A stretch of DNA of 64,000 bases from JAWKHR01 sp041394725 (GTDB taxonomy: Bacteria; Acidobacteriota; Vicinamibacteria; Vicinamibacterales; SCN-69-37): positions 62,001 to 126,000 of the forward strand of contig JAWKHR010000012.1 in assembly GCA_041394725.1 (NCBI GenBank). Reading direction: 5' to 3'. Positions 23,454-29,798 of the stretch are shown in pieces (position 1 is the stretch's first letter; the number at the start of each line of letters is the position of its first letter). The translations under genes and the position numbers were made by a program. The notes below the pieces were generated by a model. It was not told where the DNA came from and did not search any database. It was given only the letters and a program-made list of their open reading frames with translations.

Positions 23454-24038
23454 TCATACGGGCTTGCGGGGCCGGCGGCGAGGGGCGGGTTGACGGGCGC
23501 GGCGGGCCCCGTCGAGGGCGAGCCGGAAGGTCTCGAAACCGTCCGCCGCGCCTTCTGCCTCGCTCCAGCGACGGATGCGGGCCAGGTCCAGGCGATGGCG
23601 CCGGCCGATGGCCACGGCGGCGGCGAGGCTCGCGCGGTCCTGCCAGTGGTAGAAGGCGGCGAGCCGGTCGCGGGCGGCGTCGGTCGGCGACAGCGCGATG
23701 ACGCGGGACCCGCCGATCGCGAGCGTGACCGGTCGGATGTCGGTATCGGCGCCGATGGCCACCGGCGCCGGCAGAAACTCGATGAAGAAGGCCGACGCGG
23801 GGTGTTCGTATCGCCGGCCGCGGCGTACGAATCCCAGCGAGGCCATCGCGGTGTCGAGCGGCGCGATCGGGCCTGTCGACCGCAGGACGAAGTCGATGTC
23901 GAGTGACTGGTAGTCGCCGGCGGAGTGGATGCTGGCACAGGCGCCGCCGGTCAGCACCGCGTCGATCCCCGCGCGCCGGAGCGCATCGCCGACCCGCGTC
24001 GCGACGCGGGCCAGGGACGTCCGGGCGGTGATCCTCAC
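23454..24038 (-). CDS. Nucleotidyltransferase-like protein of a two-gene module
   Basis: 194 residues. The GG...S...DxD core of the polymerase-beta-type nucleotidyltransferase fold is visible at 31-50: Gly31-Gly32, ASIHSA, then SLDIDF with Asp47 and Asp49 as metal ligands. The C-terminal half has SPTDAARDRLAAFYHWQDRASL and an RRHRLDLARIRRWSEAEG helix, found in stand-alone NTase proteins related to AbiEii-type toxins. It starts inside the stop of the upstream winged-helix gene (ATGA overlap), so both are translated together. In AbiE and MenAT systems the NTase is the toxin and the winged-helix protein its antitoxin; here the role is inferred only. Confidence 0.65.
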   Translation of the reverse strand: MRITARTSLARVATRVGDALRRAGIDAVLTGGACASIHSAGDYQSLDIDFVLRSTGPIAPLDTAMASLGFVRRGRRYEHPASAFFIEFLPAPVAIGADTDIRPVTLAIGGSRVIALSPTDAARDRLAAFYHWQDRASLAAAVAIGRRHRLDLARIRRWSEAEGAADGFETFRLALDGARRARQPAPRRRPRKPV

Positions 24039-24373
24039 AAGGGCTTGCCGGCCTTGCGCGGCCGACGCCTCAGGCGAGTGGCGGCCGCGTCGAGATCGGG
24101 GAACGCCGCGACCAGCCGCCGCAGGTAGGCTTCGAGTTCCCCGCGCGCGAAGTAGCGCGGGTTCAGGCGATAGACGCGCGTGCGTCCGACGGCCTGGGCA
24201 GCGACGAGGTCATCGCGTTCCAGGGAGGCCAGGGCCTTCTGGGCGACCGACACCGACACGCCGAGCAGGCGGGCGAGTTCGCGCGCGTAGCTGGACCCGA
24301 GGAGCTGGAGCAGGACGAGCGCGCGGGTTCGCGTGGCCGAGCCGAACGGGGCGGGCCTTGGAATGACCTCCAT
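24035..24373 (-). CDS. Winged-helix regulator of the NTase module
   Basis: 112 residues. Residues 14-70 form a winged helix-turn-helix (ALVLLQLLGSSYARELARLLGVSVSVAQKALASLERDDLV, then the wing VGRTRVYRLNP), similar to MarR/ArsR folds. The C-terminus is basic (RRRPRKAGKPL), and the partner NTase ends in a similar RRRPRK tail. Two tandem palindromic operators lie over its promoter and start codon, strongly suggesting autoregulation. It is the first gene of a two-gene unit with the NTase. Confidence 0.72.
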   Translation of the reverse strand: MEVIPRPAPFGSATRTRALVLLQLLGSSYARELARLLGVSVSVAQKALASLERDDLVAAQAVGRTRVYRLNPRYFARGELEAYLRRLVAAFPDLDAAATRLRRRPRKAGKPL

Positions 24374-24411
24374 GAGAGGTTATTTGACCTCCGTTGGAGG
24401 TCATGTGTCAA
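24364..24411 (-). promoter_or_regulatory. Promoter with two tandem 19-bp operators for the wHTH-NTase module
   Basis: On the minus strand a perfect -35 TTGACA (24406-24411), an 18-bp spacer and a -10-like TCAAAT (24382-24387) end 8 nt before the ATG. Operator 1 (24385-24403) is the perfect palindrome TGACCTCCGTTGGAGGTCA, filling the -35/-10 spacer. Operator 2 (24364-24382), TGACCTCCATGAGAGGTTA, is an imperfect copy exactly 21 bp away, on the same DNA face, and covers the start codon. This is the classic layout of an autorepressed operon. Confidence 0.75.
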
Positions 24412-24518
24412 GCGGACCCTCGACCCGGCGGGAACCGCCCCGCGCCGGCGCCCGTCCCTCGCGGGTGGCGTCCGCGTGCGCCCGGGCTGGGTCGTGGTAC
24501 TCTAGAGTGCTCTCTGGG

Positions 24519-24593
24519 GTCCCCATCGTCCAGCGGTCAGGACGCGGCCCTTTCAAGGCCGAGACCCGGGTTCGATTCCCGGTGGGGACGCCA
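24519..24593 (+). tRNA. tRNA-Glu (UUC)
   Basis: A full cloverleaf of 75 nt: acceptor stem GTCCCCA (24519-24525) paired with TGGGGAC (24583-24589), anticodon stem CGGCC/GGCCG with loop CTTTCAA, anticodon TTC at 24552-24554, a T-arm CCGGG-TTCGATT-CCCGG, discriminator G and an encoded CCA (24591-24593). The wHTH-NTase module starts 146 bp upstream on the other strand. Confidence 0.97.
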
Positions 24594-24602
24594 CCGCATT
24601 CC

Positions 24603-25355
24603 CTACCACCCCCCGCACCCCGCCCCAGCCAGCCGCTGTTGCTCGGCGCGAGTGACCGTCAGCAGCCGATCCGGTGCCAGCTCCTGCACGTGCCGATACG
24701 TCGCCGCCTCGACATCGGCGGCGGTGCGACCCTCCAGTACGAACGTGGCAATGTCGTCTTTGAAGGCACCGGTGGACGCCAACGGCCCCGTCAGGAACAT
24801 TAGGTACCGCGTGCTCCCGCGCAACGTCGGGAAGCCCGGGCGCTCCGGAGCGCGCACGAGCCGGCCGTCGAGGGTCGTCGTTCCTCCGAGGCGAAGCACC
24901 GTCGCGACCGGACGGGCACCTTCGGTGCTCATCCGCCATGCCTCCCGCAGATCGGGTGGCGCCTTGATCACCTCTGACACCTGGAGATCGACGCTCGTGA
25001 AGAGGTAGCCGTTGTCGCTGGTCGGGGCGACCGTCACATCCGTCGCCGTTCCGACGATGACGGTCGAACTGAGACAGAGCAGGAACCCGATGGCGTCTTG
25101 CGGCGCGGGCGGCACGAACGGATGCGAGATCCCGGCGGCGGGCGGGAGTTCGACGGCGCCGGAAGTCAACCCGAGGAGACGGAGGATGTCGCCAGCCCGG
25201 TGTTCGGAGTTGTAGACCGCGGCGTTGATCTCGCGACGTTGCGTGGGTGTGAGTTCTGCCGGGGCCTGAAATCCGGCCGGCGCTGCCGTGAACAGCGCGG
25301 CGAGCGCCAGCGAACCTGGCACGCTCGGTCGGCGGGCACCATACGTCGTCCGCAT
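24603..25355 (-). CDS. Exported hypothetical protein
   Basis: 250 residues with an N-terminal signal peptide-like segment (LALAALFTAAPAGFQAPA). Central beta-rich sequence SSTVIVGTATDVTVAP, then VDLQVSEVIKAPPDL and RYLMFLTGPL, resembles secreted lipocalin- or beta-sandwich-type proteins with a strongly conserved-looking RYLMFL stretch, but I do not recognise a family. It ends 10 bp from the tRNA-Glu gene on the opposite strand. The long shadow frames across it on the plus strand are not genes. Confidence 0.55.
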   Translation of the reverse strand: MRTTYGARRPSVPGSLALAALFTAAPAGFQAPAELTPTQRREINAAVYNSEHRAGDILRLLGLTSGAVELPPAAGISHPFVPPAPQDAIGFLLCLSSTVIVGTATDVTVAPTSDNGYLFTSVDLQVSEVIKAPPDLREAWRMSTEGARPVATVLRLGGTTTLDGRLVRAPERPGFPTLRGSTRYLMFLTGPLASTGAFKDDIATFVLEGRTAADVEAATYRHVQELAPDRLLTVTRAEQQRLAGAGCGGW

Positions 25356-25430
25356 GCGTCCAGAGTAAGCCCAGCGTCCCCCGGGGCCAACCGGGCTCGC
25401 ACCACGGACCGCGACCGCCGCCCCGGATCC

Positions 25431-28100
25431 CTACCCGTCCCCCCGCAACAAGCCCATCGCATCAATCCTTGCCGCCCGGCGCGCCGGGATCCAGTTCGCC
25501 ACCAGCGTGACCGCGAGCACGAGCGCCGCGACACCGGTCAGCACCGCCGTCGTGCCGGTGCCGGGCACCACCAGCAGGCGCGACGTCACCCCCAGCGTGG
25601 CGCCCGCGCCGGCCAGGCCCGCCGCGAGGCCCAGTGCCACGAGCGCGAGACCGCGCGTGACGACCTGTCGCTCGACCGTCGCCCGCGGCGCGCCGAGCGC
25701 CAGGCGAATCCCGATCTCCCGCGTCCGCCGAGCCACGACCTGCGCCATCACCCCGTACAGGCCCAGCGCCGAGACGATGAGCGTGACGAGGGCGAAGCCC
25801 GAAACGAGCGAGGCCGCCAGCCGCGCCGGCGCCAGGTATCCGTCCGCCACCGACGCGATCGTGTGCGCGTCGTAAACAGGAATCGCCGCGTCCACCTCAC
25901 GCATCGCCTCGCGCACCGTCGCGATCGCCGCCGCGGGCGTGCCGCCGGTCTCCGCGACGAACGAGAGGCTGCCGAACGGCGGGTTCTGCAGAAGCGACAC
26001 GTAGACCTGCCGCAGGGTACGATCGGAGAGGCCCGGCTCCGCGCCGTGAAGACGGACATCGGCGACCACGCCGACGACCTCGATCGGCTGCGACGCCTTC
26101 CCACCGGGACGGCTGATCTGAATCTGATGCCCGATCGGCGATCCGCCGCCGGGGAACAGCCCGCGCGCCGCCGTTTCGCTCAGGATCGCGACTTCCTGCG
26201 CGCCTCGCCGGTCCTCGACGCGGAACTCGCGGCCGGCAACCACCGGGATGCCCATGATGCGGAAGTAGTCGGGCGTCGCCGACAGATACGACGCGTAGAA
26301 GCGCTCGTCGCCCGCCTGTTCAGGACGCCCGGGCACGCTGAACGCCATGCCCACCCCGGTCTCGTGACTGCCCGGCAGGTACCCCGTCGCGCCGACACGC
26401 ACGATGCCCGGCGCCGCGGCCAGCCGGTCGCGCGCCCGCTCGAAGAAGTCGACCGTGTTCATCGGGTCCTCGAACCGCGCCAGCGGCAGCGTGACCGTCA
26501 TCGCCACCGCGCTCGTCCGCCCGAACCCGAGGTCCACACGCGCGCGCTCGAGCAGCGCGCCCAGCGTGGCGGCGCTCGCGGTCAGCAGCACGAGCGCCAT
26601 CGCCATCTGGCCGACGATGAGCCCGGCGCGGAGGTGGCGCCAGACCGGCGATCCGGTCTCCGATCGGCCGAGCCGCGCGACCTGCTCGGCGCGGCTGCCC
26701 GCGGCCGCCAGGCCCGGTGCCGCGCCGAAGACCACCGCGGCGCCCACCGACACCAGCACGGCGATGCCGATGAGTCGTGGATCGACCGCACCGAACCCGA
26801 GGTCGCCGAGCACCGCCGGCGCCAGCAGGCGCAGGCTGTCGAGCGCCCAGCCCGCGGCGACCGCGCCGAGCGCCGCGCCGCCGAACGACAGCAGCAGGCT
26901 CTCGATCAGCACCTGCCGCGCGATGCGCCAGCGCGTGCCACCGAGCGCGCGGCGCAGCGCGTACTCCTGGTCGCGCGACGAGACGCGCGCGAGCAGCAGG
27001 TTCGCCACGCTCGCGCAGACGACGAGCAGCAGCAGCGCGACGCTGCCGGCGAGCAGCAGCAACGTCGGCCGGACCGGCCCGGTGAGCGCGTCGGCCAGCG
27101 GCGTGATCGTCGTCGGATCCGGGTCGGTGGCCTGTCCGCGGGTCCGCGCGCGCGCGGCGCTGTCGGCGGCGATCGCCTGCGCGGCCTGATCGAACGACAC
27201 GTCCGGCGAGAGCCGCGCGATGATCGACGGTGCGAACGCGGCGCCCGTCGCCTGGTAGTCCACCGACGGCGGGATCCAGACCTCCGTCCGTCCCGGGAAC
27301 GTGAACCCCGGCGGCATCACGCCGGCGACCGTGTAGACCTGGCTGTTGAGGGTGATCGACCGGCCGATGACGGCCGGGTCCGCGCCGAATCGCGCACGCC
27401 ACAGGTCGTGCGAGAGCATCGCCGTCCGCGTCACCGCGTCGCCGGCCGGCGGCCACTCGCCGGCGGCGGGCGGCACGTTCAGCGTCTCGAAGAATCCGCG
27501 ATCCACCACGCCGACCGCGACGCGCACGGCGCCTTCACCGTCTTCCAGGTTGGCGCCGCCCGAGGCCCAGCCGCCGGCCGCCTGCACGACGGGCAGGTCG
27601 GCGAACGACCGGGACGCAATGCGGCTGGTGCCGAAGGCGATGCCCACGTGCTCGACCGACACGAGGCGCGCCGGATCCGGATAGGGGAGCGGCCGCAGCA
27701 GCAGGCGGTCGAGTGCCGTGAAGATCGCGACGCTCGCGCCGATGCCCACCGCCAGCGTCAGCACCGTGGCGATCGTCGTCGCCGGTCGCCGCCGCATCAG
27801 CCGCAGCGCGTATCGCACGTCCTGCCACATGCCGTGACCTCCCTGGCCCCCGCGCCAGCGCGAGGGGCCGCCAAAGGTGGAGTAGGTGGCGTCCGGTCGC
27901 CGGCACGCCGAGACGACGAGGCCGGCGAGGTCGCGGAGCCAGGCCCGGCGGAGATCGTGGCGGCCGGCCTCGCGCCGGTGCCGCCAGAGATCGAGCAGGT
28001 CCTGGTGGACTTCCTCGCGGCGGCGACGCTCGATCGTGGCCGCGACGACACATCGGCCGAGCCACCGCCAGGCCGGCGGCGGCGCCTCCGGCGATCTCAT
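25431..28100 (-). CDS. ADOP-type (MacB/FtsX-like) permease 1
   Basis: 889 residues. An N-terminal cytoplasmic segment of about 90 residues (EEVHQDLLDLWRHRREAG) precedes the first transmembrane helix (ATTIATVLTLAVGIGASVAIFTALDRLLLRPLPYP), then a MacB-like periplasmic domain, an FtsX three-helix block (about 375-480), a second periplasmic domain, and a C-terminal FtsX block ending VVARRTREIGIRLALGAPRATV and IPARRAARIDAMGLLRGDG. This is the acidobacterial duplicated orphan permease plan: FtsX/MacB permease without its own ATPase. Start overlaps the PadR stop by four bases. Substrate unknown. Confidence 0.9.
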   Translation of the reverse strand: MRSPEAPPPAWRWLGRCVVAATIERRRREEVHQDLLDLWRHRREAGRHDLRRAWLRDLAGLVVSACRRPDATYSTFGGPSRWRGGQGGHGMWQDVRYALRLMRRRPATTIATVLTLAVGIGASVAIFTALDRLLLRPLPYPDPARLVSVEHVGIAFGTSRIASRSFADLPVVQAAGGWASGGANLEDGEGAVRVAVGVVDRGFFETLNVPPAAGEWPPAGDAVTRTAMLSHDLWRARFGADPAVIGRSITLNSQVYTVAGVMPPGFTFPGRTEVWIPPSVDYQATGAAFAPSIIARLSPDVSFDQAAQAIAADSAARARTRGQATDPDPTTITPLADALTGPVRPTLLLLAGSVALLLLVVCASVANLLLARVSSRDQEYALRRALGGTRWRIARQVLIESLLLSFGGAALGAVAAGWALDSLRLLAPAVLGDLGFGAVDPRLIGIAVLVSVGAAVVFGAAPGLAAAGSRAEQVARLGRSETGSPVWRHLRAGLIVGQMAMALVLLTASAATLGALLERARVDLGFGRTSAVAMTVTLPLARFEDPMNTVDFFERARDRLAAAPGIVRVGATGYLPGSHETGVGMAFSVPGRPEQAGDERFYASYLSATPDYFRIMGIPVVAGREFRVEDRRGAQEVAILSETAARGLFPGGGSPIGHQIQISRPGGKASQPIEVVGVVADVRLHGAEPGLSDRTLRQVYVSLLQNPPFGSLSFVAETGGTPAAAIATVREAMREVDAAIPVYDAHTIASVADGYLAPARLAASLVSGFALVTLIVSALGLYGVMAQVVARRTREIGIRLALGAPRATVERQVVTRGLALVALGLAAGLAGAGATLGVTSRLLVVPGTGTTAVLTGVAALVLAVTLVANWIPARRAARIDAMGLLRGDG

Positions 28101-28432
28101 CCCCGGCCCCGCGCCGGCGCGTCGCGCCAGAGCCGGTCGCGGACTTCGCGCATCGCCACCAGCCGCCGGTGTCCCGCCGCGAGCACCCGGAACGCACGTC
28201 GGCGGCGCCCGCCCCGCACGGGCTCGCCCTCGGTCTCGACCGAGCTCACGAGCCGCTTGCCCTCGAGCCGGTCGAGCGCGGCGTAGACCGCGCCGATCGA
28301 CACGTCGCGACGCGTCTCGCGATCGAGCAGCAGCTTGATCGGCACGCCGTACGCGTCCTGTCCGTCTTCGGCCAGCCGCTTCACGGCCAGCAGCACGAGC
28401 TCCTCGAACTCACCGAGGTGATCGCCCTTCAT
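28097..28432 (-). CDS. PadR-family transcriptional regulator 1
   Basis: 111 residues with the PadR winged helix (GEFEELVLLAVKRLAEDGQDAYGVPIKLLLDRETRRDVSIGAVYAALDRLEGKRLVSS). PadR repressors usually control adjacent transporters, and this gene is translationally coupled to ADOP permease 1 (ATGA overlap). The ATG at 28432 is 9 nt from the -10 hexamer, so the transcript may be leaderless. A tandem-repeat block begins about 60 bp upstream. Confidence 0.88.
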   Translation of the reverse strand: MKGDHLGEFEELVLLAVKRLAEDGQDAYGVPIKLLLDRETRRDVSIGAVYAALDRLEGKRLVSSVETEGEPVRGGRRRRAFRVLAAGHRRLVAMREVRDRLWRDAPARGRG

Positions 28433-28441
28433 GTTCGTGTT

Positions 28442-28469
28442 TGTATATCAAATCGACGCGGCGATGCAA
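28442..28469 (-). promoter_or_regulatory. Promoter of PadR1-ADOP1 operon
   Basis: On the minus strand TTGCAT (28464-28469), a 16-bp spacer and TATACA (28442-28447), which ends 9 nt before the ATG at 28432. The -10 lies in the near-palindrome TGATATACA, an AT-rich patch that stands out in this GC-rich sequence and may also be the PadR binding site. Confidence 0.55.
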
Positions 28470-28489
28470 TCGAGATCCGAGCCCGCCCG

Positions 28490-28650
28490 CCGAGCGCCGA
28501 GTGCCCCGCCCGCCGAGCGCCGAGCGCCGACGACCCAAACGCCGAGCGCCGAGCCCGAACGCCGAGCCCGAATGCCGACCGACGAGCCCCTGATGCCCAG
28601 TGCCCAGCGCCCAGTGCCCGGGCCCAGTGCCCAGTGCCCAGCGCCCGCTC
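28490..28650. repeat. Short tandem repeats upstream of PadR1
   Basis: First a block based on CGCCGAG (7-10 bp units, about 28490-28585), then units of GCCCAGTGCCCAGC (about 28590-28648). The second motif is the reverse complement of the 14-bp GGGCACTGGGCGCT units at 43651-43762. Units of 7, 10, 11 and 14 bp are not multiples of three, and every reading frame across the block is a low-complexity artefact, so it is non-coding. Confidence 0.75.
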
Positions 28651-28653
28651 TGC

Positions 28654-29187
28654 CTACCAGCCCTGCCGTTCCCTCAGCGCCGTGATGTGGGCCACGTGAT
28701 GCAGGGAGTGCCAGCCGTAGATCTGCAGCAGCGTGTCGATCGACACCGTGCCCGACTGCGGATGGATCGCGGTTCGTGCGAAGTCCGGCTCCGGCAGCGC
28801 GCGGAGCCAGAACACCCAGCGCGCGTGCAGTCCCTGGAGAATGGCCTGCGACGAGGCGATCGGCGCGGACCTGGTGTCGGCCAGGTCGGCCCACACCTTC
28901 TCGTCGTAGGTCTTGAGCGCTGGGGCGTCCTCGGTCGCGGCGAGCCGCATCCGGATGAACGCGTTCATGTGGCTGTCGGCCAGGTGGTGCACCAGCTGCC
29001 GCACCGTCCAGCCGCCCTCGCGATACGGCGTGTCGAGCTGCGCCTCGGAGAGGCCGGCGAGCGCGTCGGACAGCCGCGCGGGCATGGCCTCGATCTGCCC
29101 GATGAGCGCGGCGCGCTCGGCCGCGTCGATCGTGGGCTTCCGCGCGAGGCGGCCAACGGGGTAGCGGAGATCCGTCGTCGTGGACAT
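28654..29187 (-). CDS. DinB-fold, YfiT-type bacillithiol/thiol transferase
   Basis: 177 residues in the four-helix DinB fold. The metal-ligand pattern of the YfiT/Bst family is visible: His67 in the VRQLVHHLADSHMN helix and His160/His164 in WHSLHHVAHI near the C-terminus. WTVRQLVHHLADSHMN and the C-terminal TALRERQGW are typical. Such enzymes conjugate bacillithiol to electrophiles. Together with the bacilliredoxin at 17998 it suggests bacillithiol metabolism. Its stop lies next to the repeat block and its start faces the PadR2 promoter region. Confidence 0.82.
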   Translation of the reverse strand: MSTTTDLRYPVGRLARKPTIDAAERAALIGQIEAMPARLSDALAGLSEAQLDTPYREGGWTVRQLVHHLADSHMNAFIRMRLAATEDAPALKTYDEKVWADLADTRSAPIASSQAILQGLHARWVFWLRALPEPDFARTAIHPQSGTVSIDTLLQIYGWHSLHHVAHITALRERQGW

Positions 29188-29282
29188 GGGCTGGATCGTA
29201 CCCGTGGGTCGGACGGCGGTCCAATGAATGTTTCGCGTCCCATCCATGAGGGGCCGCGCGCCGGCGGACGCCGGCGCCAGGG

Positions 29283-29400
29283 GCCCCTGCAAGGAACCGG
29301 GCAGGACCGAACGGGGGACCGGGCGGGACCTGACGGGACCGGGCGGGACCGGACAGACCCGGACAGGATCGGACGGGACCCGGCGCGACCGCGCCGGCTC
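29283..29400. repeat. GGGACC-type tandem repeat block upstream of PadR2
   Basis: About 118 bp of irregular 10- to 11-bp units based on CGGGACCGGG and CGGGACCGGA. The motif GGGACC/GGTCCC recurs in the intergenic palindromes at 32471-32505 and 40151-40284. The block ends about 66 bp before the PadR2 start. No gene can be supported in it. Confidence 0.6.
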
Positions 29401-29433
29401 GTTCCTGTAGACACCCGACAATCGAACCGATTA

Positions 29434-29456
29434 CTCTTGTTGAACGTCTACAAGAG
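29434..29456 (+). promoter_or_regulatory. Inverted repeat before PadR2, candidate PadR operator
   Basis: CTCTTGT (29434-29440) and ACAAGAG (29450-29456) are perfect inverted 7-mers spaced by 9 nt, a size normal for PadR sites. It lies 9 bp upstream of the ATG and overlaps a TACTCT -10-like sequence (29432-29437) and the AAGAGG Shine-Dalgarno, consistent with autorepression. Confidence 0.5.
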
Positions 29457-29465
29457 GCAACGGCC

Positions 29466-29798
29466 ATGGCACAGAAGAGCGACCTCCTCCAGGGCACCCT
29501 CGACCTCCTCATCCTGAAGACCCTGGCGCTCGGGCCCCAGCATGGCTGGGGCATCTCGCAGCGGATCCAGCAGATCTCGGAGGACGTGCTGCGCGTCAAC
29601 CAGGGCTCGCTCTATCCGGCGCTGCACCGGCTCGAGGACAAGGGCTGGGTCGCGTCGGACTGGGGCGTGTCCGACAACAACCGCGAGGCGAAGTTCTACC
29701 GGCTGACCCGCGCCGGCCAGCGCCAGCTCCAGCTCGAAACCGAGAACTGGGAGCGCGTGTCGGCCGCGGTCGCCCGCATCCTCCAGGCGGTGTCCTGA
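29466..29798 (+). CDS. PadR-family transcriptional regulator 2
   Basis: 110 residues with the PadR signature near the N-terminus (LLQGTLDLLILKTLALGPQHGWGISQRIQ, VNQGSLYPALHRLEDKGWV, EAKFYRLTRAGQRQL). Start ATG 29466 has AAGAGG upstream. Its TGA overlaps the ADOP2 ATG (TGATG), so the two are one operon. Confidence 0.93.
   Translation: MAQKSDLLQGTLDLLILKTLALGPQHGWGISQRIQQISEDVLRVNQGSLYPALHRLEDKGWVASDWGVSDNNREAKFYRLTRAGQRQLQLETENWERVSAAVARILQAVS

Noticed and set aside
23454..24373. Firm assignment of the wHTH-NTase pair as AbiE or MenAT
   Set aside because: Sequence resemblance is limited to the fold-level motifs; reported as candidate only.
25098..28286. 1062-codon plus-strand frame
   Set aside because: Antisense to ADOP permease 1 and PadR1; composition is typical of a high-G+C shadow.
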